64,000 bases of DNA from NCBI RefSeq assembly GCF_025369935.1, contig NZ_CP104467.1, positions 4,657,001 to 4,721,000 on the forward strand, given 5' to 3'. The notes under the pieces are model-generated. The model did no database searches and had not been told where the DNA came from. It saw only the letters and a program-made list of their open reading frames with translations. The DNA is from Paenibacillus andongensis (GTDB lineage: Bacteria; Bacillota; Bacilli; Paenibacillales; NBRC-103111). Below are positions 8,122-17,974 of this stretch, in pieces; position 1 is the stretch's first letter; every line of letters starts with the position of its first letter. Both the position numbers and the translations under genes were made by a program.

Positions 8122-9275
8122 AAGGCACCTCGCTGCAATGGAGCTCCAGCGGAAAAGTCGAGCAATCCCACAGAAATCGTGACATTTCCTGATTTTTTCT
8201 TAACTAATGCTAGTTTGTCTTGGCCCGTATACAGCTTAACAGTCGGCTCACTTACCGCATACGCTCCTGTAAACTGATAAACAGTCTCAGAGGGAGCCTC
8301 AACGGTCACCGTGTTCAATTCTTCGGGTGTGTAGGTGATGAACTCCCAGCCGTGATTACGAGTAACCTCTAGTAAGCCTGCTTCGTCTTTCTTCAAATCA
8401 ATCGTACATACTGCTTTCACACTTCGTATGGAAAATGATAATTCTTCAAGTGTTGCTTGAATGACTTGTTCAATTTCTTCAGCTGAAGTACCGCGGTTAC
8501 AGCCTATTCCGAGAATGATAACTTTCGGCCTGTACAGCACACCGTTAGTTAGAATGCTTTCCTCCTCTGGTCCCAGAAGACGATGAGTGATGAGCAGCAC
8601 CGCATTCGGCTCACTTGCTCGACCATCCGAAATCGATGTGAACCGCCTAATATTGGCGGGTATAGGTCGCTCATGCGTCCACCAATTCGGTTCACCCGAT
8701 TCCTGAATAACAGCAATTCTCTCTTCATTAACGACAGCTGCGCTGACCGGGGTCAGTTTATCTGCCGAGTCCCAAACCCAGCCGAAACGGCGGCCGAAGA
8801 GGTCGACAGGAATCGTTTTCTGAACATCCGATGCCGTCGTAATCACAGCCCTTGCATCTATTGCAGCTGCAACCTCATGAGTTAGCTCATTAGCACCACC
8901 CAAATGCCCAGAAAGCACGCTGATGACATGCTCCCCATTATCATCAATAACAACAACACCAGGATCTTTCTTCTTATCCTGAAGTAAGGGAGCGATCATT
9001 CGCACGACGGCGCCTAGGGAAATGATGATAATAAGTCCTTGGTATGCGGGAAATAGCGCAGGAAATAATAAACGAACACTACCCTCGAACATTTGTATCG
9101 AGCGCTGCTCTTCATCACCTTTGACAAACTTGCTCATGTAATAGACATCCGTGCCGCTCATTTGTTCATTCAGCTTGCGTGCAATCTCGACACCATGCTT
9201 CGTAATAGCTACGATCGCATAGTCATTTTGTTGTCGTATAACAGGAATGACTCCCTCTTGAAGACTAATCGTCAT
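8118..9275 (-). CDS. cbiG: cobalt-precorrin 5A hydrolase
   Basis: CbiG opens the delta-lactone of cobalt-precorrin-5A, releasing acetaldehyde; it is a marker of the anaerobic pathway. The 385 residues include the N-terminal glycosyl-like region with 'GAVVRMIAPLLQDKKKDPGVVVIDD' character, the central 'ISVLSGHLGGANELT' motif, and the C-terminal CbiG domain starting 'ILGIGCNRGTSAEEIE'. It overlaps cbiF upstream and cbiA downstream by 4 bp each, implying translational coupling. Confidence 0.94.
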   Translation of the reverse strand: MTISLQEGVIPVIRQQNDYAIVAITKHGVEIARKLNEQMSGTDVYYMSKFVKGDEEQRSIQMFEGSVRLLFPALFPAYQGLIIIISLGAVVRMIAPLLQDKKKDPGVVVIDDNGEHVISVLSGHLGGANELTHEVAAAIDARAVITTASDVQKTIPVDLFGRRFGWVWDSADKLTPVSAAVVNEERIAVIQESGEPNWWTHERPIPANIRRFTSISDGRASEPNAVLLITHRLLGPEEESILTNGVLYRPKVIILGIGCNRGTSAEEIEQVIQATLEELSFSIRSVKAVCTIDLKKDEAGLLEVTRNHGWEFITYTPEELNTVTVEAPSETVYQFTGAYAVSEPTVKLYTGQDKLALVKKKSGNVTISVGLLDFSAGAPLQRGAL

Positions 9276-10048
9276 GGCTTAACACCTCTGCGGAAGCGGT
9301 GTGTAAATGATTTATCGTACAACTTGGAGCGATACTCCTCTTTGCCGTGAATTTCTGGATCCAGCGCCCAGCCTGCCAAAATCATCGCGTGTGAACGGAT
9401 ACCATGGCTCCGCATATCCTCTTCCAGCTTTCCTACCGTTGTGCGAACAATGAGCTGATCCGGCCAAGTAGCACGCTGAACAACCGCAACAGGTGTCTCC
9501 TCGCTCCACCCCGCCTCGATAAACTCGCTAACGACTTTCTTGATTAAAGTCGCGCTCAGAAACAAAGCAATTGTACAATGATGTGCGGCAAGATCACGCA
9601 ATTTCTCAAGCTCCGGCACAGGTGTACGGCCTTCGGCTCGAGTTAGAATAACCGTTTGGGTAAGGTCGGGAATCGTCAATTCTGCCCCAACCGCTGCAGC
9701 AGAGGCGAAGACCGAGCTTACGCCTGGAACGATTTCGTAGCCGATCTCCTCTTTACGCAGCAAAGCGATTTGCTCCATCGTTGCACCGAACATGGCTGGA
9801 TCTCCGGTATGCACGCGCACGACCATCTTCCCTTGTTTAAGGCGATCGACGATGATGCCCACCATTTCAACCAGCTCCATGCCGGAGCTTTTCAATACTT
9901 CTGCTTCAGGCTTTGCCTTGGCAATCAATTCATCATTCACTAACGAGTCTGTATACATGACTACGTCTGCTTGCTGAAGAAGCTTCAATCCTTTCACCGT
10001 GATCAAATCCGGATCGCCTGGTCCCGCACCAATAATATAGAGTTTCAT
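9272..10048 (-). CDS. cbiF: cobalt-precorrin-4 C11-methyltransferase
   Basis: SAM-dependent tetrapyrrole methylase of 258 residues, starting MKLYIIGAGPGDPDLITVKG, the SAM-binding loop of the family, with 'VRVHTGDPAMFGATMEQ' (about 79-95) and 'EIVPGVSSVFASAAA' typical for C11 methylation (CobM/CbiF). It begins exactly at the cbiL stop and is followed by an overlapping cbiG, which acts on its product. Confidence 0.94.
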   Translation of the reverse strand: MKLYIIGAGPGDPDLITVKGLKLLQQADVVMYTDSLVNDELIAKAKPEAEVLKSSGMELVEMVGIIVDRLKQGKMVVRVHTGDPAMFGATMEQIALLRKEEIGYEIVPGVSSVFASAAAVGAELTIPDLTQTVILTRAEGRTPVPELEKLRDLAAHHCTIALFLSATLIKKVVSEFIEAGWSEETPVAVVQRATWPDQLIVRTTVGKLEEDMRSHGIRSHAMILAGWALDPEIHGKEEYRSKLYDKSFTHRFRRGVKP

Positions 10049-10762
10049 CTATTTTCTCACCACCATCAAGGTTAAATATTCCAATTTACGTCCTTGCAGC
10101 TCTTCCACATTACGCCAAACCTCTTCCTCCGAAGAAGTGACTTTGGTTAGAACGGATGCCTTATTAACAAGTCCGAGATCGCGAAGCACGGATAGCATCA
10201 AATCAATTACTTTAGCGACTTTAATGAACACGACACAATCATGTTCTTCGATGGCTTTGCGCATCTTGTCGTAGTCGTCCGTAGCCGGGACTATGGCAAT
10301 TTGCTCATCACCATCCGCTAAGGGGATGCCCAAACGGGAAGCAGACGCGTTAATCGAAGAAATCCCTGGAATAGAGACAGCCTTTACTTCAGGGTGACGT
10401 TCGTTCATAAGACGCATCAAGTGAATGTAGGTGCTGTAAATCATCGGGTCGCCTTCCGTCACGAAAGCAACATCTTTCCCTTGGACCAAATGAGCCCAGA
10501 CACTTTCAACTGTCTTCGTCCACTGCATTTCAAGCGCTTCTTTATCCCTTGTCATTGGAAAGGTGAGCCCCATCATCTCTTTTTTCTCTGTATTCACATA
10601 CAGCTCTGTAATCGCGAGCGCATAGCTCTTGGCTCCACGCTTCTTTCTAGGGTAAGCGATGACTGGACATTCTTTTAACAATCGAAAAGCCTTAACCGTA
10701 ATTAATTCCGGATCGCCTGGACCAACACCCAAACCATACAGTGTGCCGAGATTACTCATCAC
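10049..10762 (-). CDS. cbiL: cobalt-precorrin-2 C20-methyltransferase
   Basis: 237-residue SAM-dependent methylase with '[22 protein letters not shown]' character at the N-terminus, '[18 protein letters not shown]' (about 100) and '[20 protein letters not shown]', features of the CobI/CbiL group that methylates C20. Overlaps the 3' end of cbiET by 11 bp. The first residues MMSNLG offer two adjacent start codons. Confidence 0.94.
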   Translation of the reverse strand: MMSNLGTLYGLGVGPGDPELITVKAFRLLKECPVIAYPRKKRGAKSYALAITELYVNTEKKEMMGLTFPMTRDKEALEMQWTKTVESVWAHLVQGKDVAFVTEGDPMIYSTYIHLMRLMNERHPEVKAVSIPGISSINASASRLGIPLADGDEQIAIVPATDDYDKMRKAIEEHDCVVFIKVAKVIDLMLSVLRDLGLVNKASVLTKVTSSEEEVWRNVEELQGRKLEYLTLMVVRK

Positions 10763-11987
10763 CTTTTCCTCCCTCTATATCTGTCTGCTTGCGCTGCGCT
10801 GTAATGATGTAGATTGGATTCAGTGCGTCGAATCGTTTCATATGTAGGATAGGCTTGCTGCGCGATACTTGTACAAGCGAAATCTGAGCCCCGAAACCAA
10901 CCTTCTCAAACGTCTTATCAGCCTCATATAACGTCTCTATCGTCGCTGCATTCAACACAATTCTGCCATTCGGCTTCAGTCTAGCTGCACATATTTCAAG
11001 CAGCTCTTGCATCTCTCCACCGCTTCCGCCAATAAAGATCGCATCCGGATCAGCAAAAGTATCGAGACCCTTTGGTGCTCTGCCATGCACGGCCGTAAGA
11101 TCAACACGAAATTTGGCGCTGTTTTCCAGGCAATTTTGGAGATCGTCTTCGTTTTTCTCGATGGCAAATACGGCGCCTTCACGAGCTATGCGTGCCGCCT
11201 CAATGGCTATAGAGCCTGTACAAGTTCCAATATCCCATACGACACTATCCACTTGTAACGCCAATTGACTGATACTTAAAACGCGAATTTCTTTTTTCGT
11301 GATTAGCCCTTTATCCGGTTTGCGTTGGGCGAATTGATCATCTTCAATGCCAAGCGGCCATACAGGACCTTGGGCTTGTTTTTTCAAAATAACGACATTG
11401 AGTGGTGAAAATGTTTCCGTGACCAGCTGGTCCAAATCGTACCAACCACAGCGCTCCTCGGCTCCGTCCAAATTCTCAGCGACAAAGGCCCGATATTCCG
11501 TCATGCCAAAAGAAAGCAAATAAGCCGCAATCGCACTCGGTGAATTCGTTTCATCCGTGAGCAGGGCCACTTTGTCTTTCCCGTCTATTCGCTGCGCCAA
11601 GCCCTTGATGCTCCGTCCGTGAACACTTGTGATATAAGCATCGTGCCAGCTTTCTCCCATGCGGGCAAAAGCCAATTGAATCGAGCTAACTGCCGGGTAC
11701 AGTTGTACACCCTCCAGCTTCTTCACTACATAACCGCCAATCCCGTAAAAGAGCGGGTCGCCAGAAGCCAAGATAACTACGGAACGATCTTCTTTCTGAA
11801 GCTTATTCATCAGCCCTGGCAAACTGCCTTTTATGACAACCTTCTCGCCTGTATATTCAGGAAAAAGGGCAAGATTACGCTCGCCGCCAACAAGCACTTC
11901 ACTTTCATGAATCCATTTGATATATAAAGGGAGCAGGCTCCCTTGTCCGTTATCGCCAACACCAATCACTTTCACGCTTCTACTCAT
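10752..11987 (-). CDS. cbiET: fused cobalt-precorrin-7 C5-methyltransferase / cobalt-precorrin-6B C15-methyltransferase (decarboxylating)
   Basis: At 411 residues this is a fusion of CbiE (about residues 1-200, '[13 protein letters not shown]', '[16 protein letters not shown]') and CbiT (about 215-400, class I SAM fold with '[18 protein letters not shown]' and '[12 protein letters not shown]'). The two activities methylate C5 and C15 and remove the ring-C acetate carboxyl. Fusion is common (CobL in the aerobic path, CbiET in Bacillus megaterium). It overlaps the end of cbiD by 4 bp. Confidence 0.94.
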   Translation of the reverse strand: MSRSVKVIGVGDNGQGSLLPLYIKWIHESEVLVGGERNLALFPEYTGEKVVIKGSLPGLMNKLQKEDRSVVILASGDPLFYGIGGYVVKKLEGVQLYPAVSSIQLAFARMGESWHDAYITSVHGRSIKGLAQRIDGKDKVALLTDETNSPSAIAAYLLSFGMTEYRAFVAENLDGAEERCGWYDLDQLVTETFSPLNVVILKKQAQGPVWPLGIEDDQFAQRKPDKGLITKKEIRVLSISQLALQVDSVVWDIGTCTGSIAIEAARIAREGAVFAIEKNEDDLQNCLENSAKFRVDLTAVHGRAPKGLDTFADPDAIFIGGSGGEMQELLEICAARLKPNGRIVLNAATIETLYEADKTFEKVGFGAQISLVQVSRSKPILHMKRFDALNPIYIITAQRKQTDIEGGKGDE

Positions 11988-13114
11988 TCGTATGCCATCT
12001 CTCCATTCTCGCTCCGCTTCACCATCGCCGATTTCCCTAAGAGTTCGGCTTTCATTGAAATGATCACGGTTTCTATGAAATCAAACCCGTCTCTCGCAAC
12101 TTCTTCTAGTCCAGCTAGGTTGCAGCGCTCACACAATCGTTCAAAATAACGTAAATTGCCCGTAGCCGCCATTAAATCTCCAACCTGTGAGGCTGTGTTG
12201 GCGCCTCTGATATCTTCAACAAGCGCTTCGGACGCTTCCGATTCGATCGCGACCTGCGCAAGGAACCCAAAATCAACCGGAGCGCTCTTCGAGTGCACCA
12301 TCATCACACCTTGTGCCACCTTAGAGAACTTGCCCATCATGCCGACCAACGTTACCTTACGAATGCCTTGTCTTTGGGCTTGCATCAGCGCAAACCCGAC
12401 GAAATCGCCCATCTCGATAAAAGCTTCCTCCGGAAGCTCGGGATACATGTTAATCCCGAATATTTCCGTTCGGCCGCCGGTCGAGAGTACCAGATGCTTG
12501 CAGCCGCATTTCACGGCAACGCGAATCGCTTGTGCGACACTGGCCTTGTAGGCCGCACTCGAAAATGGCACCACCGTGCCACGGGTACCGAGGATTGAAA
12601 TGCCGCCGAGAATGCCAAGACGCCCATTCAGCGTCTTCTTGGCGATTTCTTCGCCGGCGGGCACAGATACGAGCACGTCTACACCGTGCACGATCTCGTA
12701 CTGGTCAAGCACCTCCTGCACGGTATCGCGGATCATTTTCCGCGGGACCGGGTTGATCGCTGCTTGACCGATCTCAACCGGCAGGCCGGGCTTCGTCACG
12801 CGCCCGACGCCAATGCCGCCATCGATGCCGACGCCAGGCTCGGCACGAAAGCTTACGCGCACGATGATCTCCGCACCGTGCGTCGCATCGGGATCATCGC
12901 CGCCGTCCTTGATGACGGCGGCCTCACCCCACAGCTGCGTGAATGCGCAGCTGTGCAGGGCAAATTCAACCGTCTCTCCAATGGGGATACGGATGTGCAC
13001 GTGCGTTTGCGGCGCTTGCTCGATGAGCGCCACTAGTGCTGCTTTGGCTCCTGCGGTTGCGCAGGAGCCGGTGGTGTAGCCGTGGCGCAGCGGCTTGCCC
13101 GGTACTTCCTCCAT
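11984..13114 (-). CDS. cbiD: cobalt-precorrin-5B C1-methyltransferase
   Basis: 376 residues beginning with the typical '[19 protein letters not shown]' motif. CbiD methylates C1 of the corrin ring in the anaerobic route and has no counterpart with the same fold in the aerobic one. The 5' half of the gene (about 12500-13110) is conspicuously GC-rich, with many long accidental frames on the other strand, while the 3' half is near the local average. Confidence 0.94.
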   Translation of the reverse strand: MEEVPGKPLRHGYTTGSCATAGAKAALVALIEQAPQTHVHIRIPIGETVEFALHSCAFTQLWGEAAVIKDGGDDPDATHGAEIIVRVSFRAEPGVGIDGGIGVGRVTKPGLPVEIGQAAINPVPRKMIRDTVQEVLDQYEIVHGVDVLVSVPAGEEIAKKTLNGRLGILGGISILGTRGTVVPFSSAAYKASVAQAIRVAVKCGCKHLVLSTGGRTEIFGINMYPELPEEAFIEMGDFVGFALMQAQRQGIRKVTLVGMMGKFSKVAQGVMMVHSKSAPVDFGFLAQVAIESEASEALVEDIRGANTASQVGDLMAATGNLRYFERLCERCNLAGLEEVARDGFDFIETVIISMKAELLGKSAMVKRSENGEMAYE

Positions 13115-13119
13115 AGGCG

Positions 13120-13770
13120 CTACTCCTTGCGCGCCGCCATGATGGACAGCGCGTTGACGGCTGCGACGGCAACCGGACTTCCGCCTTTGCGGCCAATGTT
13201 CGTGATGAACGGAATGTCCAGCTTGGCCAGTTCATCCTTCGATTCCGCTGCGGAAACGAAGCCAACAGGCACACCGACGATGAGCCCCGGCTTCGCGATT
13301 CCTTCTTTGACGAGACGAATCAATTCCAGCAGAGCTGTCGGTGCATTCCCAATCGCATAGATGGCGCCATCTGCTTCCTTGATCGCTTTGCGAATGGAAA
13401 TAATCGCCCGTGTCGTGTTCAGACGCTTGGCTTCCTCCATGACATCCTTGTCCGAAATATACACTCTCACATCGCCGCCGAATTGCTCGATACGCGGTTT
13501 ACTGATACCGACTTGCACCATCTGAACGTCGGCTACAACGAGTTTACCAGCTCGAATGGCAGCAATACCCGCTTCGATTGCCCTCGGATGAAAGACAAGA
13601 CTGCGTCCTAATTCAAAGTCCGCAGAAGCATGAATCACACGCTGAACAACCGGATATTGCTCCGGTGTAAACGTATGCTCGCCTAATTCCTCTGTAATCA
13701 TCTCAAAGCTTTTCTCTTCAATTTCTTGTGGTTGTACCGTTAAAGGTTTAAAATCCGTATGAAAATCCAT
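13120..13770 (-). CDS. cbiC: cobalt-precorrin-8 methylmutase
   Basis: 216 residues. The family motifs 'RVIHASADFELGRSLVFHP' (with the catalytic His, about residue 47) and 'GNAPTALLELIRLVKEG' / 'GVPVGFVSAAESKDEL' are clear. The enzyme moves a methyl group from C11 to C12 to give cobyrinic acid. Five bp separate it from cbiD and from cbiJ on either side. Confidence 0.95.
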   Translation of the reverse strand: MDFHTDFKPLTVQPQEIEEKSFEMITEELGEHTFTPEQYPVVQRVIHASADFELGRSLVFHPRAIEAGIAAIRAGKLVVADVQMVQVGISKPRIEQFGGDVRVYISDKDVMEEAKRLNTTRAIISIRKAIKEADGAIYAIGNAPTALLELIRLVKEGIAKPGLIVGVPVGFVSAAESKDELAKLDIPFITNIGRKGGSPVAVAAVNALSIMAARKE

Positions 13771-13775
13771 CCTAT

Positions 13776-14552
13776 TTAGCCCTCCTTATGAATGCTATCG
13801 TTTATAAATTGGATAACGCCTTCAAAGTCAGAATAATGCGTACCATATTCCAGTTCCGGTCTACCGATCACAATACTCGGAATACCCATTTCCAGCGCGG
13901 CTTCGAGCTTCTCATCCACAGCACCGACTTTCCCGCTTTCTTTTGTTATCATCAAGGTCACTTTGTAATGGTCATAAAGAGCTTTATTTAACTCTTTGGA
14001 AAAAGGGCCCTGCATAGCCACTATATTTTTCTGCTCAATACCCAGTTCTTCGCATTTCTCCATATTATCTTGGCGCGGAAGCATCCGCGCAATGAGCCTC
14101 GTATCAGGAAGCCCAATGAGACGATCAGCAAAAATCTTCAACGTTTTGCTCCCGGTTGTCAGCATAATGCTGCCACGCTTCTCAGCTGCTAACTCTGCAG
14201 CCTGTTTATAATCATCAACCGTCGTAACAAGCGCACTTTGCTCGATGGACAAGCTTTGACGTTCGAAACGCACATATGGTACTGCTGCCAGCTTAGCAGC
14301 CGCTATCGCATTCTTGGACGCTTCCTCCGCAAAAGGGTGGGTCGCATCGACAACCATGCGAAAGCCTTTATCTTGAATTAGCTGGTTCATGTTTTCCGCA
14401 GTCAGGCGACCTGTGAGTACCGGAAGCCCTTCCGCTTCCATGCTCTTCGCTGCGCTTTCGGTCACAACCGTTGTGAGCACTGCATAACCTGACGCGCGAA
14501 TTCCTAACGCCAGCTCCCTCGCGTCACTCGTACCTGCAAGAACGAGAATCAT
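13776..14552 (-). CDS. cbiJ: cobalt-precorrin-6A reductase
   Basis: 258 residues, starting MILVLAGTSDARELALG, the N-terminal motif of CbiJ/CobK reductases, with 'VVDATHPFAEEASKNA' (about 87) and 'GRPELEYGTHYSDFEG' near the end. Reduces the macrocycle with a nicotinamide cofactor. Overlaps cbiX by 4 bp. Confidence 0.93.
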   Translation of the reverse strand: MILVLAGTSDARELALGIRASGYAVLTTVVTESAAKSMEAEGLPVLTGRLTAENMNQLIQDKGFRMVVDATHPFAEEASKNAIAAAKLAAVPYVRFERQSLSIEQSALVTTVDDYKQAAELAAEKRGSIMLTTGSKTLKIFADRLIGLPDTRLIARMLPRQDNMEKCEELGIEQKNIVAMQGPFSKELNKALYDHYKVTLMITKESGKVGAVDEKLEAALEMGIPSIVIGRPELEYGTHYSDFEGVIQFINDSIHKEG

Positions 14553-15481
14553 CGTTTGTCACCTCTTGAATGAGCATGGTCATGATCATGGGCGTGATGA
14601 TCGTGATGATCGTGGTCATGATCGTGATCGTGATCCTGGTGGTGATGGTCGTCATGATCATGATGGTGATGATGATCGATATGCTTCATCGCCTCAAGAC
14701 GATATTGGCACATGTCACAGTTCATCTTCACTTCATCCTGAAGCGCTTCCTGTGCGCGTCCAATCAAAATCTCTTGAAGCAGTGGATGGAAGCCAAAATA
14801 AGGAGCCATTTGGAATTGTTTATCCGGATACGTTTCCCGATATCCTTGAACCATTTGTTCCATTCGTTGAATCAAAACACCCGTGAACAGGAAATAAGGC
14901 AAAATGATGACCTTCTTTGCGCCAAGCAGCAAACAACGCTCAATCCCAGCATCCATCAGAGGTGCTGTAACTCCGATAAAAGCTGTTTCCACCCACTTCA
15001 CCTGAAGCTTCTCCCAGAATAAGCGAGAGATTTTAAACAGATCGCTATTCGCGTCTGCATCACTGCTTCCACGTCCAACAATAAGTAAAGCTGTTTCATC
15101 TAAAACCTCTTTCAATTGAACTCCGAGATCTTCTACCCTGGAGGATAAAATATCCAGAATTTGTTCATGCACCCCAATAGGCCTGCCGTATGTAAACTTC
15201 ACCAAAGGATATTTTATTTTCGCGTCATCAATAGAAGACGGGATATGAATTTTGGCATGCCCAGCCGCAAATAAAATAATCGGAATGACCACAATGTGAG
15301 TTGCCCCTAATTCTACACAGCGGTCAATTCCTTGCATAATCGTTGGTTGAACAAATTCCAGGAAACATGTTTCCACAATTTGTTCTTTCATCTTACTCGC
15401 AATTTCTGAAACAAAGAGACGAACTTCCTCATTCCCGCCTTCTTCCCGACTCCCATGACCCACAAATAAAACAGCATTCAT
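14549..15481 (-). CDS. cbiX: sirohydrochlorin cobaltochelatase with long His/Asp tail
   Basis: 310 residues made of two CbiX/SirB domains (N-terminal 'VLFVGHGSREEGGNEEV', second half 'LLIVGRGSSDADANSDLFK') that insert cobalt into sirohydrochlorin. After residue ~262 the protein ends in a run of alternating His and Asp residues (about 40 residues, almost only H and D), a likely cobalt or nickel store; similar His-rich tails are known in CbiX proteins. The DNA of the tail is a tight ATC/ATG/GTC repeat (14566-14680) prone to slippage. The C-terminal domain keeps 'LPYFLFTGVLIQRM'. Confidence 0.93.
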   Translation of the reverse strand: MNAVLFVGHGSREEGGNEEVRLFVSEIASKMKEQIVETCFLEFVQPTIMQGIDRCVELGATHIVVIPIILFAAGHAKIHIPSSIDDAKIKYPLVKFTYGRPIGVHEQILDILSSRVEDLGVQLKEVLDETALLIVGRGSSDADANSDLFKISRLFWEKLQVKWVETAFIGVTAPLMDAGIERCLLLGAKKVIILPYFLFTGVLIQRMEQMVQGYRETYPDKQFQMAPYFGFHPLLQEILIGRAQEALQDEVKMNCDMCQYRLEAMKHIDHHHHHDHDDHHHQDHDHDHDHDHHDHHAHDHDHAHSRGDKR

Positions 15482-15500
15482 CCTTTATTTCCCCCTCATT

Positions 15501-17195
15501 TTAATCGCCGCAAATGGCATTTTCGATAACGAAACCTACCATTTCTTGATGACGGTAGCCTTCAATTTCTTTGACACGCTTGAAAAATTTATGAAACCGT
15601 TCGTTCGGATGTCCTTCTTTTTGGTAACGTTCCACGATCCTGCCAACTAAATCGACAAGCTCCTCGGGTGCAATTCCTTCTGCAACGGGTTGAGCCGCAT
15701 GTGCATTTCGACCAACTGTTTTTCCGCCAAGAAAAAGATCAAATTTCTCTTTGCGGTAGACGATGCCGATATCTTGCTGAACTGCCCCATAACAAGCCAT
15801 TCCACACCCGTTGAAACCAATTTTCAACTCTTTAGGTACCTCTAGATTGCCAATACGATGGTGGATGGCTTCCGCATATGGAATAGATTCGCCTTTTTCC
15901 AAATTACAAAAGTCGCATGCTTTGATTTGGGCAACATCACCAATCGGAGATAACAATAAACCAAGCGCACTTAATTCGGATGTAATCTGGTTAGGGTTAT
16001 TGGTTTGCACACGAACAATCAGTTGATGATGCGGTGAATATTCAATATCTCCACGATCTCCAACAATCTCGCCTAACGCACACAACTGGGCAGCTGTTAA
16101 CTTTTTATTCGCGATACCGGGACTTACGGCAAACTCAAAGATAGATTGGGTCGCAGTCAGCTTATTGTCAAATTCAAAAGACACCTCTTCAGTCCCTTTG
16201 GATACTAGCTGCAAGGCTTCCATTGCAAGTTGTAAGGAGTTGCTAGGAGATAAATTAGGCGATGATTTCAGCTGGGAAGTTTCTTTATTTTCAGTTACCT
16301 CATCATCCATGAATTCATCTTCTTCATCGAACTCCTCCATGGATTCATCAAAGATCTGCTCATCCAATTGTTCCAAAGCCCACGGCTCAGCCTCGGATTT
16401 CAACCTTTGGTGTGGTTTAAGCGGCTGTGTTTCAGCCCCTAATGTGTATTTCCGCTGATAACCGCGCGGTGTAATCATGAGACCGTCATACAGCTTGGTT
16501 GCGGAATTTCCAATAATAATGGTCGTTAACATGCCAATATCATGATTCAACATATCAGCAAGCGTCGTCACAACAACATGCTCGCGATCTCGATACGCGC
16601 TTTTTACAATCCCAACGGGTGTTAAAGGAGAACGATGCTTTAGGAGAATGCGCTGCGTTTCCACGATTTGTCTGGTCCGTCTACCGCTTCGCGGGTTATA
16701 GAGAGCAATGACGAAATCAGCCATACCCGCAGCCTCAACCCGCTTCGCAATCAGCTCCCAAGGCGTCAGATGATCACTCAAGCTGATGGTGCAAGAATCA
16801 TGCATTATGGGTGCCCCCAGCAGAGAACCAGCCGAATGAACAGCTGAAATGCCAGGAATCACTTCCACTTGAACGCCTTCATGCTGAGTCCAGCCTTGTT
16901 CCATCAAAACCTCATAAACAAGACCGGCCATCCCATACACACCGGAGTCTCCACTGGAAATAACAGCAACTTTCTTACCCTGCTTGGCTTGCCGCACAGC
17001 CTCTTGCGCACGACTCACTTCTTCCGTCATGCCAGTACGAACGACTTGCTGTTCGCTTAATAGACCTGCGATAAGATCCACATAGGTGTTATATCCAATG
17101 ATAACTTCACTTTCCTGTATCGCTTCCCGTGCACGCTTCGTAATATGTTCAAAACTCCCCGGTCCAAAGCCGATTATGAGCAGTTTTCCTGACAA
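15501..17195 (-). CDS. cbiH60: CbiH60-type cobalt-factor III C17-methyltransferase fused to a ferredoxin-nitrite-reductase-like domain
   Basis: First gene of the operon, 564 residues. Residues 1-250 are a CobJ/CbiH methylase (FGPGSFEHIT, SSGDSGVYGMAG, 'PGISAVHSAGSLLGAPIMHD') that methylates C17 with ring contraction. Residues ~270-320 are a very acidic linker. Residues ~340-560 resemble the sulfite/nitrite reductase half-domain with CDFC (about 427) and GCGMAC (about 463), expected to bind an Fe-S cluster. This is the architecture named CbiH60 in Bacillus megaterium. The start is TTG with AAGGGTGAT 5 nt upstream. The cobalamin riboswitch lies directly upstream. Confidence 0.92.
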   Translation of the reverse strand: MSGKLLIIGFGPGSFEHITKRAREAIQESEVIIGYNTYVDLIAGLLSEQQVVRTGMTEEVSRAQEAVRQAKQGKKVAVISSGDSGVYGMAGLVYEVLMEQGWTQHEGVQVEVIPGISAVHSAGSLLGAPIMHDSCTISLSDHLTPWELIAKRVEAAGMADFVIALYNPRSGRRTRQIVETQRILLKHRSPLTPVGIVKSAYRDREHVVVTTLADMLNHDIGMLTTIIIGNSATKLYDGLMITPRGYQRKYTLGAETQPLKPHQRLKSEAEPWALEQLDEQIFDESMEEFDEEDEFMDDEVTENKETSQLKSSPNLSPSNSLQLAMEALQLVSKGTEEVSFEFDNKLTATQSIFEFAVSPGIANKKLTAAQLCALGEIVGDRGDIEYSPHHQLIVRVQTNNPNQITSELSALGLLLSPIGDVAQIKACDFCNLEKGESIPYAEAIHHRIGNLEVPKELKIGFNGCGMACYGAVQQDIGIVYRKEKFDLFLGGKTVGRNAHAAQPVAEGIAPEELVDLVGRIVERYQKEGHPNERFHKFFKRVKEIEGYRHQEMVGFVIENAICGD

Positions 17196-17227
17196 TTTGT
17201 ATCACCCTTCCCCAGAATTACACAAAC

Positions 17228-17266
17228 AAAAAAAGCATCCCTAACATAAGTCATGTTAGAAATGCT
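17228..17266 (-). terminator. riboswitch-controlled terminator
   Basis: Read on the minus strand: AGCAT-tt-CTAACAT-gact-TATGTTAG-gg-ATGCT followed by TTTTTTT. It lies between the cobalamin aptamer and the cbiH60 start, the expected place for ligand-dependent termination. Confidence 0.85.
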
Positions 17267-17344
17267 TGTTAAATTACAACAGTTAAAAAAACCAGAAGTA
17301 ACCGCTCTCTAACACTCCCTAATTCCTCGTAGGGTTATTGTGTT

Positions 17345-17545
17345 GTTGAATTAGGCAGGTCTCCTGACTTCATCATCCCCTTGCACCTTCCCAGGTTTGT
17401 CACCCAGTGGCATGCTGCAAGGAGTTACCGAATAAACGGCGATGTTCACAGTGGCGGGTCCGTGCCGGTATTTCACCGGTCTTCCCTTTTAACCATACAC
17501 CCGAATGGATCTATGGCACCTAATTCCTTTGATATGCAATTACGA
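17345..17545 (-). promoter_or_regulatory. cobalamin (B12) riboswitch aptamer
   Basis: The minus strand carries the B12 box AGTCAGGAGACCTGCCT (17353-17369), the core GCCACTG elements (complement at 17405-17411 and 17449-17455), an ACCGGTGAAATACCGGC hairpin and a 5' GAATTAGGTGCC segment near 17520. These are the hallmarks of the adenosyl/hydroxocobalamin aptamer. Together with the downstream terminator it should switch the whole cbi operon off when cobalamin is plentiful. Confidence 0.95.
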
Positions 17546-17580
17546 TCATCCTACCATCTATCGATAGGGTTGTCACGTAT

Positions 17581-17811
17581 TTATTCATAGATAGCCTGGT
17601 AGAGTCCTTCCATCAAACTCTGGTAACTGCTTGGATCATAGGTCACTTCAGCAAAAGAAACTTGAATGACCTTGTTGATCGTTTTAACGATAAAAAAACT
17701 ATCCTCCCCACGCTCCGGGTCAATATAAGTATAGCACTCTAAGTGATTGCTTCCCGTTTTTTGACGTAAAAATTCCGTTGCTTCCGCACTCAAATTCGCA
17801 TATTTAGGCAT
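17581..17811 (-). CDS. conserved hypothetical small protein
   Basis: 76 residues from MPKYANLSAEATEF. An N-terminal helix is followed by four strands (HLECYTYID, DSFFIVKT, KVIQVSFAEV) and a C-terminal helix. AAAGGAAG lies 6 nt before the ATG at 17811; a start six codons earlier (17829) lacks such a site. Located between the cobalamin leader and a divergent kinase-like gene; no functional clue. Confidence 0.6.
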   Translation of the reverse strand: MPKYANLSAEATEFLRQKTGSNHLECYTYIDPERGEDSFFIVKTINKVIQVSFAEVTYDPSSYQSLMEGLYQAIYE

Positions 17812-17974
17812 AGTTAGCTTCCTTTCCATTAAACGAAGTGATGCTATCTATTATAACGTATTTTTACCCTTTGATTCCTATCAAAACAAGAAAGTATTTC
17901 TTTAATTTTCAGAATTTTCGTACTATAATGAATCTATCAAGATATCGCTTTCATTATATGAAGGAGGAATTGAT

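Noticed and set aside
12156-13360. Several plus-strand frames opposite cbiD and cbiC
   Set aside because: Antisense shadows of well-recognised cobalamin genes in GC-rich DNA.
14566-15022. Plus-strand Met/Val/Ile/Asp-rich frames opposite cbiX
   Set aside because: They are the complement of the His/Asp tail repeat; the CbiX frame is the conserved one.
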